Positions 42,434-51,678 of a DNA stretch of 64,000 nucleotides are shown here, in pieces. Position 1 is the stretch's first letter; each line of letters starts with the position of its first letter. Source of the stretch: Candidatus Thermochlorobacteriaceae bacterium (GTDB lineage: Bacteria > Bacteroidota > Chlorobiia > Chlorobiales > Thermochlorobacteraceae); NCBI GenBank assembly GCA_029263855.1, contig JAJUFC010000004.1, positions 155,051 through 219,050 of the forward strand, read 5' to 3'. Position numbers and translations under genes: made by a program. The notes under the pieces are model-generated. The model had not been told where the DNA came from, did not search any database, and worked only from the letters and a program-made list of their open reading frames with translations.

Positions 42434-43753
42434 ATGAGAAACCAACATCTTCATTTCACGCTTAAAAGACTAACTGCAAGTTTTTCATTTCTCTTGCTTG
42501 CCTTGCTTTTTTACGGTTGCCCTGACCGCAATTTTCCGAATCCGAACTCGGCATCGGAAGAGACCGCAAGCGTTCAAAGTATCGTAACGGGCACCGAAGG
42601 CTCAATGCGCAACGCGCTGAGTTTTTACATTTACGGCACATCGCTCATTGGTCGTGATGCTTATTACCTTGGCGGCGACGACCCACGTTTCATGTCCGAA
42701 TACAAGGGCGGCGCATTAGACGCAGGCGGTCCATTTGTCAATAACACATGGAACGCTCGCTACACCGCCATCGCGAATGCACGAATCCTCTTGGCTCGTG
42801 CCGCACAAGAGCCTGCTTCGCGTGCTGGTCAGCGTGCGGGACTTGAAGGCTTTGGCAAAACAATTATTGCCTATCAGTTGCTTTTGAATCTCAACCTCAC
42901 CAACGAAAATGGCATTAAAATCGGCTATTCGCCCGACCCTGCCGCATTTCCATTTGTGAGCAAAGCCGAAGGTTTTGCCGAAATCAATCGCCTGCTTGAC
43001 GAAGCCTATACCTCACTCACCAGCGAGGGTGCGGCGTTTGACTTCCGCCTCTCAAGTGGGTTTGCAGGCTTTAACACACCCACAACTTTCGCACGCTTCA
43101 ACCGTGCGTTGCGTGCGCGCACGGCGGCTTATACAGGCGATTACACCACTTGCCTGACGGCACTTTCAAACTCGTTCCTGACCGAAGTGAATACCGCCGC
43201 AGGCATGGGTGTCGGCGTTTATCACGTCTATTCCACAGCCGCAGGCGATTTGCTCAACCCCGTTTTTGAACCGCCCGCAACAGCAACGCGCTTTTTCGCA
43301 CAACGCGACTTTTTCAGCCAGAACCAAGATACCGCCAACGATGCACGGCTTTCCAAAGTCTTCTTCCGCTCGCCCGCGGTAAGCAACTATGGCGTTAGTT
43401 CAAACTATGCGGTGAGCGTTTATGCGTCCAACACTGCACCCGTTGCTATCATTCGCAACGAAGAACTCTTGCTACTTCGCGCCGAAGCCCGCATTAAAAC
43501 AGGCGACTTTGCAGGTGCCTTAGCCGACCTGAATCGTGTGCGACAAGCGGCAGGCGTGGCTGACTACACTGCCATCGCCGACGAAGCCGACGGCATCAAC
43601 AAGTTGCTCTATGAACGCCGCTATTCGCTCTTCTGCGAAGGGCACCGTTGGATTGATATGCGCCGCTTCAACCGATTAGGCGAGTTGCCGATTGAACGCA
43701 CGGGCGATGTGGTTGCCGTTAATTTCCCAAGACCGCTTTCAGAAATCCCCTAA
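42434..43753 (+). CDS. SusD/RagB-family nutrient-binding outer-membrane lipoprotein
   Basis: The 439-residue product has a lipoprotein signal (LLLALLFYGCPDRNFPNP, cysteine about residue 29) and the helical TPR-like scaffold of SusD (VNNTWNARYTAIANARILLARA, AEINRLLDEAYTSLTSE). Its C-terminal hallmark is IIRNEELLLLRAEARIKTGDFAGALADLNRVRQ followed by LLYERRYSLFCEGHRWIDMRRF. It caps the SusC channel made by the preceding gene and binds the substrate. It is somewhat shorter than usual (about 500). A strong terminator follows. Confidence 0.95.
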   Translation: MRNQHLHFTLKRLTASFSFLLLALLFYGCPDRNFPNPNSASEETASVQSIVTGTEGSMRNALSFYIYGTSLIGRDAYYLGGDDPRFMSEYKGGALDAGGPFVNNTWNARYTAIANARILLARAAQEPASRAGQRAGLEGFGKTIIAYQLLLNLNLTNENGIKIGYSPDPAAFPFVSKAEGFAEINRLLDEAYTSLTSEGAAFDFRLSSGFAGFNTPTTFARFNRALRARTAAYTGDYTTCLTALSNSFLTEVNTAAGMGVGVYHVYSTAAGDLLNPVFEPPATATRFFAQRDFFSQNQDTANDARLSKVFFRSPAVSNYGVSSNYAVSVYASNTAPVAIIRNEELLLLRAEARIKTGDFAGALADLNRVRQAAGVADYTAIADEADGINKLLYERRYSLFCEGHRWIDMRRFNRLGELPIERTGDVVAVNFPRPLSEIP

Positions 43754-43770
43754 CACTTTTTATTGAACGC

Positions 43771-43806
43771 AAAAGGGCGGAATCAATCTCCGCCCTTTTC
43801 TTTTTT
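43771..43806. terminator. Bidirectional Rho-independent terminator
   Basis: AAAAGGGCGGA (43771-43781) pairs with TCCGCCCTTTT (43789-43799), eleven pairs with a 7-base loop, and T-rich stretches on both sides. It sits between the convergent SusD-like and RmlD-like genes and can end both transcripts. Confidence 0.92.
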
Positions 43807-43819
43807 GCACGCTTCTGCA

Positions 43820-44734
43820 CTACGCCCACGCGCTTTCCAAAAATTGCTGTTTGAATTTTTTCAGTGATTCATCGCTCGAGAGAAATGTTATCCCAAGCTC
43901 CGCTTGCGCCTTCAAGGTGATTAAACCCGATTGAAGCGGACGCGCCGCGAGTTGATTGAGTTCGGCGGTTTTTATCGGGTGAATGAGGGATTTGTCGAAC
44001 CCAAATTCGTCGGCAAGTTTGCGCGCAAATTCAAATCGCGAGAGAATATCCGACCCAGCAATGTGATAAAGCCCGCGCTTATTTTGGCAGACGAGTTCGT
44101 AAATGCCATGCGCGAGGTCATCGGCAAGCGTCGCATTGCCGAATTGGTCGCTGACGATATTAACCTTGTTTCCTTTTTTCAACTCCTGCGCCAGCCATAT
44201 CGCAAAATTTTTTTTCACCTTTTCTGCGATGCCATAAACGACCATCGTGCGCACAATCGCCCAATTTTCGCCCGATGCGCGCACGGCGTTTTCAGAGGCG
44301 AGCTTTTCTTTGCCATAGTAGGAAAGGGGATTCGGCGTTGCGGTTTCGTCGTAAGGTCCTGCTTTGCCGTCAAAGACATAATCGGTAGAAATGTGAATGA
44401 CCCGCGCGCCCACCAATCGCGAAGCGGCGACAAGGTTTTCAACCGCCGTTACATTGGCTTTCCACGAAAGTTCTTTTTCGCGCTCACAGCCGTCGACGTC
44501 GGTATAAGCGGCGGCGTTGATGATGATTTCGGGCGAGAAGTTCCACACAAGTTCTTTGACGGCGGCAAGGTTCGTCGCGTCAAGTTTCACATAGCCAAAA
44601 CTTGCCGCTCTGTTGTAGGCTTCGCTCTGACGTGCAGAAATGAGCAAATCAAAACATCGGTCGTGTGAGAAAATTTCGGTGAGCTTCTGCCCGACAAGCC
44701 CGTTTGCACCGACAATAAGAACACGTTTATACAT
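43820..44734 (-). CDS. RmlD-like NAD(P)-dependent sugar-nucleotide reductase
   Basis: The 304-residue product is an extended short-chain dehydrogenase with the dinucleotide motif VLIVGANGLVGQKL, the INAAAYTDVDGCE segment, STDYVFDGKAGPYDE and the catalytic YYGKEK. These match dTDP-4-dehydrorhamnose reductase (RmlD/RfbD), the last step of dTDP-rhamnose synthesis. However, the other rml genes are not near, and many Bacteroidota have RmlD-like reductases with other substrates. It is a single gene between convergent and divergent neighbours; a gltP-like gene follows upstream on the same strand after 57 bp. Confidence 0.85.
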   Translation of the reverse strand: MYKRVLIVGANGLVGQKLTEIFSHDRCFDLLISARQSEAYNRAASFGYVKLDATNLAAVKELVWNFSPEIIINAAAYTDVDGCEREKELSWKANVTAVENLVAASRLVGARVIHISTDYVFDGKAGPYDETATPNPLSYYGKEKLASENAVRASGENWAIVRTMVVYGIAEKVKKNFAIWLAQELKKGNKVNIVSDQFGNATLADDLAHGIYELVCQNKRGLYHIAGSDILSRFEFARKLADEFGFDKSLIHPIKTAELNQLAARPLQSGLITLKAQAELGITFLSSDESLKKFKQQFLESAWA

Positions 44735-44791
44735 TCACTTCTAATTTCCTTTGTTGATTAAAACCGCAAAGATACATCGCGGTGCGAGAGA

Positions 44792-46108
44792 TTACGCATC
44801 GGCATTCGCCCCCTGCGATTCAGACGATTCCACCCACGCGGCAAGCGTAATGTCGCCCGTAACATTTACAACGGTTCGACTCATATCGAGCACCCTATCC
44901 ACACCCAAAATTACGCCAATCCCTTCGGCAGGCACGCCGATTGTTTGAAGCACCAGCACCACCAGCGGAAGCGAGCCGCCCGGCACGCCCGCCGTTCCAA
45001 CGCCTGCCAAAATCGAGAGCAACACCACAGAAACCTGTTGTCCGAGCGATAAATCTACGCCGTAAAACTGTGCCAAAAAGAGTACCGTAATGCCTTCGTA
45101 AAGTGCCGTGCCGTTTTGATTCGCCGTTGAGCCAACGGTCAAAATAAAGTTTGCGATGTCTTGATTGATTTTCAGTTTCTCTGTGGTTACCCGAATGGAA
45201 GTCGGCAAGGTCGCATTCGAGGAACTCGTCGAGAACGCCGTTAAAATCACTTCCCAAATGTTCTTGAAAAATTCAATCGGATTGCGCTTGGCGAAAAACT
45301 GCAGAATCAATCCGTAAGTGATGAATTGATGAATAGAGAGCGCAAGCATCACAACGAAAACATACATGCCGAGCGTTGCGATAATCTGAAACCCAAGTTG
45401 AGATGCCGCAGAAAAAATCAACGCCGCAACGCCGAAGGGCGCAAGGCGCATAGCCAAATCAATAATCTTCATCACCACATCGTAGAGACCCTGAAAAACT
45501 TTCGTCAGTGGCTCTACGCGCTCTTTCTCACAAAGAGCCATGGCAATTCCGAAAATGAGCGCGAAGAACATAATCGCTAAAAGTCCGCCGCCTTGATAAC
45601 TTGGGTCGAAGGCAAAGGTCGCGTCGACAAACGGATTGCGGGGAATGAAATCGAGAAGCGTTTGAACGGCGGATTTCGTTTGCTGTGCGTTGGTCAAAAT
45701 GGTGCCCACATTTTGATTGCCTTGCAAGGTCGACATCAACGCCTGCCGACTTTCCTCTGCAATTCCCTTGCCTGGCTTGAAAAGATTGACCAAAACAACG
45801 CCCATCACTACGCCAAGCCCCGTAATGACAACGGTAAAGAGCAAGGTTTTCAGCCCGACGCGCCCGATGCGCCCGACATCGCCCAAATCCGAAACGCCCA
45901 ATACAATCGCTGAAAAAATCAGCGGGATAATCACCATAAAAATCAGCCGCAAAAAAATCTGCCCGATTGGGTAAGCAACATTTGAGGCTATCCATTTGAC
46001 CGTCTCGCTTTGCGGAGCAAAAAAGTTAACGGCAAGTCCCGCTATCAGCCCCAAGAACAAACCGATAAAAATTTGTGTGTGTAACGGCAAAGATTTCTTT
46101 TGCGGCAT
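44792..46108 (-). CDS. Dicarboxylate/amino acid:cation symporter (DAACS family)
   Basis: The 438-residue product has eight membrane helices and two re-entrant loops with the family marks: ILRLIFMVIIPLIFSAIVLGVSDLGD in TM, the serine-rich AFSTSSSNATLPTSI, TVGSTANQNGTALYEGI and GVGTAGVPGGSLPLVVLVL, and GVDRVLDMSRTVVNVTGD. It takes up glutamate, aspartate or C4-dicarboxylates with Na+ or H+. The TSSSNATLP stretch and DMSRTVVNV indicate a glutamate/aspartate-type (GltP/GltT) rather than proven substrate. It lies 6 bp after folK, so it may be co-transcribed with the folate genes. Confidence 0.95.
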   Translation of the reverse strand: MPQKKSLPLHTQIFIGLFLGLIAGLAVNFFAPQSETVKWIASNVAYPIGQIFLRLIFMVIIPLIFSAIVLGVSDLGDVGRIGRVGLKTLLFTVVITGLGVVMGVVLVNLFKPGKGIAEESRQALMSTLQGNQNVGTILTNAQQTKSAVQTLLDFIPRNPFVDATFAFDPSYQGGGLLAIMFFALIFGIAMALCEKERVEPLTKVFQGLYDVVMKIIDLAMRLAPFGVAALIFSAASQLGFQIIATLGMYVFVVMLALSIHQFITYGLILQFFAKRNPIEFFKNIWEVILTAFSTSSSNATLPTSIRVTTEKLKINQDIANFILTVGSTANQNGTALYEGITVLFLAQFYGVDLSLGQQVSVVLLSILAGVGTAGVPGGSLPLVVLVLQTIGVPAEGIGVILGVDRVLDMSRTVVNVTGDITLAAWVESSESQGANADA

Positions 46109-46114
46109 CTCACC

Positions 46115-46627
46115 TTAAGTTTTCTTGTTGTAGAGCAATGGCAATTCTCGTTTGTCAATGACGGAGTCGTCGCTCGTTTCCGCCAGCAAGGTGGAAAGCG
46201 GCTTTTTCAAAATCGGGTGAAAGACATCGTCCAATTCCAGCATCGGCAGAAGCACGAATTTTCGATGTTGAATTTCGGAATGTGGAATGGTTAAACCGTC
46301 CTGCATGATGACTTGGTCGTCGTAAAATAAAATATCAAGGTCAATGCATCGGGGCGACCATCGAGCGTAGCGTTCAGGTCTGCCAAGGCTACGCTCAATC
46401 GCTTTGAGGGCATCGAGCAATGCCTTCGGCGGCAGTTCCGTCGTGATTTTACAGACGGCATTCAAGAAGTGATTTTGTTCAGAGTTATCAATCGGTGGCG
46501 ATTCATAAACGCTTGATGCCGCAAGCATGTCGGTTGTTGGAAGTTCCGAAATAAGAGCCACAGCTTGTTGAAGAATTGAGAATCGCTCGCCAAGATTTGA
46601 ACCCATACCAATAAACACGACGCTCAT
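46115..46627 (-). CDS. folK: 2-amino-4-hydroxy-6-hydroxymethyldihydropteridine diphosphokinase
   Basis: The 170-residue product transfers pyrophosphate from ATP to the pterin in folate synthesis. It has FIGMGSNLGERFSILQQAVALI, the substrate segment NHFLNAVCKITTELPPKALLDALKAIERSLGR, and RWSPRCIDLDILFYDDQVI with LTIPHSEIQHRKFVLLPMLEL, the full HPPK signature. Its start overlaps the stop of the upstream folB gene by 4 bp, so the two folate steps are coupled. Confidence 0.97.
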   Translation of the reverse strand: MSVVFIGMGSNLGERFSILQQAVALISELPTTDMLAASSVYESPPIDNSEQNHFLNAVCKITTELPPKALLDALKAIERSLGRPERYARWSPRCIDLDILFYDDQVIMQDGLTIPHSEIQHRKFVLLPMLELDDVFHPILKKPLSTLLAETSDDSVIDKRELPLLYNKKT

Positions 46628-46992
46628 CGCTCAACGACATAATCGGCTTCGGCGTAATCACATACGCCGCCAACCGGTGGGTTGCGTTTGCGCACGCGGA
46701 TTCTCACCGATTCCAGTTCCTCAAAATCCTGCAACAGTTCGTCGGCGATGGCTTTGGCGACGGCTTCAATCAGATAAAACTTCTTGCCCGTCAAGGCTTC
46801 TTTGATTTTGGCGTAGACCTTTTCGTAGTCTACCGTTTTGGCGAGTTTATCGGTCGCGCCCGCTTCGGTGAAATCAAGTGCTAATTCGGCGTCGACTTCG
46901 TAGCGCGCCCCAACTTGATGCTCGGCTTGATAAACCCCGTGATGCGCGTAAAATACGGCGTTCATCAAGCGCACATAACTTTTTTGTTTCAT
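46624..46992 (-). CDS. folB: Dihydroneopterin aldolase
   Basis: From the ATG at 46992 the product has 122 residues: VRLMNAVFYAHHGVYQAEHQVGARYEVDAEL, then TVDYEKVYAKIKEAL, YLIEAVAKAIADELL and VRIRVRKRNPPVGGVCDYAEADYVV. This is the standard FolB pattern, including the glutamate of LIEAVA and the KRNPPVGG segment. It cleaves dihydroneopterin to the substrate of FolK, encoded next. The frame runs 30 codons further upstream without similarity. Confidence 0.95.
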   Translation of the reverse strand: MKQKSYVRLMNAVFYAHHGVYQAEHQVGARYEVDAELALDFTEAGATDKLAKTVDYEKVYAKIKEALTGKKFYLIEAVAKAIADELLQDFEELESVRIRVRKRNPPVGGVCDYAEADYVVER

Positions 46993-47121
46993 TGAACTTT
47001 CCAACTCAAATGCGATTTTTGCGACACGCACGCTTGGCGTATCTTTGTTTCGTTTTTGGGTCTGCATATTACACAAATACAACTATCTTTCAACTGTAAA
47101 ATCATCTCGGAGGTCTCACCA

Positions 47122-47616
47122 ATGAAACGCTTTTTTCTTCTCGGCACCGCCTTCTTAATCAGCGTCTTCGCGCTCTCTTTGGAAAGTGCAAATGCCCAAT
47201 TTTACAAAATTGTCAACAAGGCAAGTAGCAAAGCCATCGATGTTTCAGGCTCGAAGCCTGATAATGGCACGGAAATTATTCAGTGGGAATTCAATAAAGG
47301 CAATAATCAACTGTGGGAGTTCAAAGAAGTCGGAAACTTCGTGCAAATCATCAACAAAGCCACAGGCAAGTGTCTCGATGTCGAAGGCGGAAAATCTGAC
47401 AACGGCACGAGAATCATTCAATGGGAAGCGGGCACGGGCAACAATCAACTTTGGGAATTGGAGCGCGACGAAAAAGGCTTTTTCAAAATCATTTCAAAAG
47501 CCACCAGCAAAGCCCTTACGGTTGAGGGGGCTTCAAACGAAAACGGCGCAAAAATTATTCAATGGGAAGTTAATAACGGCAACAATCAACTTTGGGAAAT
47601 TGAACAAGTGAATTAA
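47122..47616 (+). CDS. Secreted ricin-type beta-trefoil lectin domain protein
   Basis: The 164-residue product has a signal peptide (MKRFFLLGTAFLISVFALSLESANAQ) and then three near-identical repeats of about 46 residues. Each has FYKIVNKASSKAIDV-like and GNNQLWE segments, with the QLWE (Q-x-W type) motif at the end of each. This is a complete beta-trefoil of the RICIN type, nothing else attached. It probably binds carbohydrate outside the cytoplasm. A good ribosome binding site (GGAGGT) lies 8 bp before the start. It is divergent from folB. Confidence 0.9.
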   Translation: MKRFFLLGTAFLISVFALSLESANAQFYKIVNKASSKAIDVSGSKPDNGTEIIQWEFNKGNNQLWEFKEVGNFVQIINKATGKCLDVEGGKSDNGTRIIQWEAGTGNNQLWELERDEKGFFKIISKATSKALTVEGASNENGAKIIQWEVNNGNNQLWEIEQVN

Positions 47617-47706
47617 CCGTCTGCTCGCTAAGAAAAACTGCACTTGTTAAATTGATTATTGTAAGTTGCCTTTCAGTCTGACTTCGTTACTTTATTCTTG
47701 ACTCAA

Positions 47707-48360
47707 ATGGCTGATAAGAACATCATTCCGCTTTTTCCTCTACCGCTTGTGGTTTGTCCCTCCGAACCCTTGCCACTTCATATTTTTGAAGAGCGTTATA
47801 AGGCGATGATTGCTTACTGCCGTTCAGGAATGGAGTATGGACAAGGAAAGCCTTTCGGCGTGTCGCTGGCATATAACAACAAACTCTATCCTGTTGGGTG
47901 CACGGTCGACCTCGAGGAAATCGTCAATGAATACGCCGACGGGCGTTTGGACATCATCACAACGGGCGTGATGCGCTACCGAATGATAGAGGTCTATAAA
48001 GATAAACCCTACATGCAAGCCTCTGTCGAGTTCTTCGACGACGACGAAGTGGTTTTAGACGGTTCGCTTCGGCAACGCGCAATTACGCTTCATCTTAAAC
48101 TCATGGAACTCATCAACGGCGAAACCACCGTTGAGGAATACGACAGCGATGAGCGCGCCTCGTTTCGTATTGCACACAACGCAGGGCTCGACGTGCTTCA
48201 AAAGCAAAAACTTCTTGAAATGACCAGCGAAAACGCTCGATTGGAATTTATCATCGAGCACTTTGAGCGCGTCATTCCTGAAATCGAGCGCGCCGAAGAA
48301 ATTAAACGCCGCGTTCGCTCAAACGGTCACTTCAAAAATTTACGCTCGCTCGACTTTTAA
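47707..48360 (+). CDS. LON N-terminal (substrate-binding) domain protein
   Basis: From the ATG at 47707 the product has 217 residues and matches the N-terminal domain of Lon protease without the ATPase or protease parts: IIPLFPLPLVVCPSEPLPLHIFEERYKAMI, PFGVSLAYNNKLYPVGCTVDLEEIV, YADGRLDIITTGVMRYRMIE. The C-terminal half is helical and charged. Such single-domain proteins are common in bacteria; their function is not firmly known (a role in protein quality control is guessed). A TTG start three codons upstream is possible. Confidence 0.9.
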   Translation: MADKNIIPLFPLPLVVCPSEPLPLHIFEERYKAMIAYCRSGMEYGQGKPFGVSLAYNNKLYPVGCTVDLEEIVNEYADGRLDIITTGVMRYRMIEVYKDKPYMQASVEFFDDDEVVLDGSLRQRAITLHLKLMELINGETTVEEYDSDERASFRIAHNAGLDVLQKQKLLEMTSENARLEFIIEHFERVIPEIERAEEIKRRVRSNGHFKNLRSLDF

Positions 48361-48463
48361 CACTCTTGTGCTCTCGATTTCTTCGGGAAATGTTCCGAAC
48401 GTTCATTAAATTCAAACCAAGCACATTTTCAACATCTCGCATCACAATTTGAAGGCATGAAGC

Positions 48464-48534
48464 GTTTCCGTTTTCGCGGAAGGCTGTTGCCTTTTTTGAT
48501 TGGTCGCTTTTTCACCTGCCTTCGCAACGGAAAC
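48464..48534. ncRNA. Long imperfect palindrome, possible structured RNA
   Basis: In the 272-bp gap before ftsK, GTTTCCGTT (48464-48472) pairs with AACGGAAAC (48526-48534), and inside it GCGGAAGGC (48476-48484) pairs with GCCTTCGC (48519-48526, one bulge), giving about 17 pairs around a T-rich loop. A short hairpin AAGGC-TGTT-GCCTT followed by six T (48480-48497) competes with it and may be the terminator of the upstream LON-domain gene. I cannot tell an RNA gene from a terminator or a repeat element. No coding sequence is seen in 48361-48632. Confidence 0.35.
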
Positions 48535-48632
48535 TCACTCTGACTCCAACAATCTCTGCTTTATCGTTTTTGCATTAAGCCTTTCGTTAAAGCGGCTCTA
48601 AATTTTTGTTATTCTTTCGTTGCGAAAAAAAT

Positions 48633-51608
48633 ATGCAAACACCCGAATTGATAGACGATGCCGCCACGCTGAACTTGCCGAAAGAGGAACGCTCAAAGCC
48701 GAGCGGCGGCGCGAAGAAAAAATCGACGAAGAAATCCAAAAACCCGCTCGGAGACTCGATTGTCAAACGCCGCTCTGAACTCTGGGGCGTTTTTGTGATG
48801 CTACTTTCCGTACTGTTTCTCATCGCGCTTTTCTGCTATCACATCGAAGACGAAGCACTGATTGAGCACATTTCCCTACTTGAATTTTTCTCACACGAGG
48901 CGAGGCTCGCCGCAAGCCAACTTCACAACCCGCTTGGGCTTTTCGGCGCGAAACTTTCTTCGTTTTTGATGCGCTCAATGCTCGGCTACCCAACTTCGCT
49001 TCTGCTGATGATTTCCGCCTTTTGGGGCTTTTCGCTCTTTCGCCGTCAAGACTTTTCAACGGCGATTTACGTTACCGTCTACGGCGTCTTCTTCTCTACC
49101 ATCGTTGCCTCGATGTTTGGCTTGACGGCTTTTGGATTCAGCGAGGTGATGTCGGGCGCGATTGGTCGTTTAGTCGCCACGACGCTCGCCACGATTCTCG
49201 GCAAGTTCGGCGCGTGGTGCTTGCTCACGGCGCTGTTGTTACTCGTTATCTCGCTCTTTATTGACCTTGACTTGCAAAAAACTTTTGACCGCATCGCCTA
49301 CCTTACGCGCGACAAAGCCAATGAAATCGCCAGCGGCACGATGCTCAAATTCAAAGAATGGCGCGAAACACGCGCACGCGCTATCGAAGAAGAACTTGCG
49401 GAAGAAGAAGCCGAACTTGAACAAGAAGCGACACCAGTACCGCCGCCGCCCGCTCAATTTGAGCCAAAGTTCGGTCGAAGAAAAGAGGATAGGCTCAAAG
49501 AGACGCAAGCGCCAACGATTTCAATTCCAACAAGAGAACTCACAAATGCGCCCATCGAGACGGCGACCGCCGCGACGCCGAATCTCGCCGAAGCGCATCG
49601 TCAAAATGCGGATTCGAACAGCACAACCTTTGGACTACGCGACCTTCTCAGCGAAACGCCTGCCGACTCACACGCCGCCGCACTCGCAAAAACAGAGCCG
49701 ATTCTCGTTGAAACAAAATCGCTGACGACCGAACCGCCTGCAACTGCCTCTGCGCCTGAACCTTCAACCGTAGAAACAAGTGCGCCGCCCGTCGCTCCGA
49801 CACCGTCTATCGAGGAAGCCATCGACCGCGAACTCGAAAAACTTTTGAACGGATTAGACAAAGACTCTCAAACTCCAACAAGTTCTGTTACAAGCAAGAT
49901 TGATATTATTGAAACCGCACCCGCGCCGACGTTACCGCCTCCAATACTTCCGCCTGATTTTCAAGAAGAAAAAGATGAGGTGCTCGACGGCTTGCTCAAC
50001 GAACTGACTGCACTTAAGCCAAAAGCGAAAGCCGCCGAGCCGCCACCCGAGCCGAGCATTACGCTCAAAGAAGCCGTTCAGGAAAAAGAAGCCGATTTAG
50101 ATGAACGCGAGTTAGCCGTTGAAACCAAAGAGAATTTTACGTATCAATTTCCGTCCGTCGATTTGCTCCAAGAACCTGAACCTGAAACCGACTCCGTCTC
50201 GATTGAAGAGCTCGAGGAAAACAAGCGCAAACTTTTGGAAAAACTTCGCATCTATAAAATTGAAGTCGTCAAGGTAGAAGCAACAGTAGGTCCGCGCGTT
50301 ACGCTCTTCGAGCTTGAACTTGCGCCCGATGTTAAAGTTTCTCGCATTACATCGCTTGCTGACGATTTGGCGATGGCAATGTCGGCGCGTGGCATTCGCA
50401 TCATCGCGCCAATTCCGGGAAAGAATGCGGTCGGCGTTGAAATCCCGAACTCAAAATCGAAAATCGTGCGCATCAAGACGCTTCTTCAATCTGAAAAATT
50501 CAAGAACTTCAAAGGCATTCTTCCCATTGCATTTGGAAAAACAATTTCCAACGAAATCTACATCGACGACCTTGCCAAAATGCCGCACTTGCTTGTGGCA
50601 GGCTCAACAGGTTCAGGCAAATCGGTTGGCATTAACACGATTCTGACCAGCCTCATTTACTTTTGCTCGCCTGAAAAAGTGAAGTTTCTTTTGATTGACC
50701 CGAAGCGCGTCGAGCTCTTTCCGTATCAAAAACTCAAAAATCATTTTCTCGTCAAATACAAAGATTTGGACGAGCAGATTATCACCGACACGAGCAAAGC
50801 CGTCTATGCGCTTAAATCGGTCGAGAAGGAAATGGATATGCGCTACGACCAACTCGCCAAAGCCGGCGTGCGCAACATCAAAGATTTCAATGCAAAGTTT
50901 CCTGATGATGCCTTGCCTTACATCGTGGTGGTGATTGATGAACTTGCCGATATGATGATTACCGCTGGGCGCGATGTTGAAGAGCCAATAGCACGCCTTG
51001 CCCAACTTGCGCGCGCCGTTGGAATTCATTTAGTCGTTGCCACACAGCGACCGAGCGTTGATGTCATTACCGGTGTCATTAAAGCCAATTTCCCCGCGCG
51101 TGTCGCCTATCAAGTTGCCAGCAAAATCGACTCGCGCACCATTTTGGATATGATGGGGGCAGAGCAACTTTTAGGATACGGCGATATGCTCTATTTGCCT
51201 TCGAGCGAGCCTAAGCCGATTCGCATTCAAAATGCGTTTGTCTCGACGGAAGAAGTCGAAGCCATTACCGAATTTATTTACGCGCAGAAAGGCTTCGATA
51301 TGGCACTCGAATTGCCTTCGCCCGACCTGAAACTCACAAGCTCAAAAGGCGAGATGGACGACGAAGACGAGGGCAGTTTTGAACGCGATAAAATGTTTGA
51401 GGAAGCGGCGCGATTGGTGGTGCGCCATCAGCAAGGAAGCGTCTCGCTCTTGCAACGCCGATTGAAACTTGGGTTCGGCAGAGCCGCTCGCATTATGGAC
51501 CAACTCGAGCAAGCAGGCATTGTCGGCACGCCTGATGGAAGCAAGCCGCGCGAAGTCTTGGTCGACACCGAAGAATCGCTCGATTTAATTCTGAACAATT
51601 TGGATTAA
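48633..51608 (+). CDS. ftsK: DNA translocase FtsK
   Basis: The 991-residue product has four membrane helices (about residues 50-220: ELWGVFVMLLSVLFLIALFC and following), a long Pro/Ala/Glu-rich linker (about 240-530), and the motor: Walker A LLVAGSTGSGKSVGIN (about residues 652-667), Walker B YIVVVIDELADMM, ATQRPSVDVITGVIKANFPARVAYQVASKIDSRTILD, and the C-terminal gamma winged helix (VRHQQGSVSLLQRRLKLGFGRAARIMDQLE). It pumps chromosome ends apart at the division septum. A TTG nine codons upstream is an alternative start; ATG is preferred. Confidence 0.96.
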   Translation: MQTPELIDDAATLNLPKEERSKPSGGAKKKSTKKSKNPLGDSIVKRRSELWGVFVMLLSVLFLIALFCYHIEDEALIEHISLLEFFSHEARLAASQLHNPLGLFGAKLSSFLMRSMLGYPTSLLLMISAFWGFSLFRRQDFSTAIYVTVYGVFFSTIVASMFGLTAFGFSEVMSGAIGRLVATTLATILGKFGAWCLLTALLLLVISLFIDLDLQKTFDRIAYLTRDKANEIASGTMLKFKEWRETRARAIEEELAEEEAELEQEATPVPPPPAQFEPKFGRRKEDRLKETQAPTISIPTRELTNAPIETATAATPNLAEAHRQNADSNSTTFGLRDLLSETPADSHAAALAKTEPILVETKSLTTEPPATASAPEPSTVETSAPPVAPTPSIEEAIDRELEKLLNGLDKDSQTPTSSVTSKIDIIETAPAPTLPPPILPPDFQEEKDEVLDGLLNELTALKPKAKAAEPPPEPSITLKEAVQEKEADLDERELAVETKENFTYQFPSVDLLQEPEPETDSVSIEELEENKRKLLEKLRIYKIEVVKVEATVGPRVTLFELELAPDVKVSRITSLADDLAMAMSARGIRIIAPIPGKNAVGVEIPNSKSKIVRIKTLLQSEKFKNFKGILPIAFGKTISNEIYIDDLAKMPHLLVAGSTGSGKSVGINTILTSLIYFCSPEKVKFLLIDPKRVELFPYQKLKNHFLVKYKDLDEQIITDTSKAVYALKSVEKEMDMRYDQLAKAGVRNIKDFNAKFPDDALPYIVVVIDELADMMITAGRDVEEPIARLAQLARAVGIHLVVATQRPSVDVITGVIKANFPARVAYQVASKIDSRTILDMMGAEQLLGYGDMLYLPSSEPKPIRIQNAFVSTEEVEAITEFIYAQKGFDMALELPSPDLKLTSSKGEMDDEDEGSFERDKMFEEAARLVVRHQQGSVSLLQRRLKLGFGRAARIMDQLEQAGIVGTPDGSKPREVLVDTEESLDLILNNLD

Positions 51609-51620
51609 ATCTGCCCACCT

Positions 51621-51659
51621 AAAAAACGAAAGGCGGAGTTTTTCGTCCGCCTTTTTTCG
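51621..51659. terminator. Bidirectional Rho-independent terminator
   Basis: AAGGCGGA (51630-51637) pairs with TCCGCCTT (51646-51653) over an 8-base loop, with A-rich bases before and TTTT after. It lies between ftsK and the convergent dehydrogenase gene and fits both directions. Confidence 0.9.
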
Positions 51660-51678
51660 TTTCGCGTTTCTTGAATCC

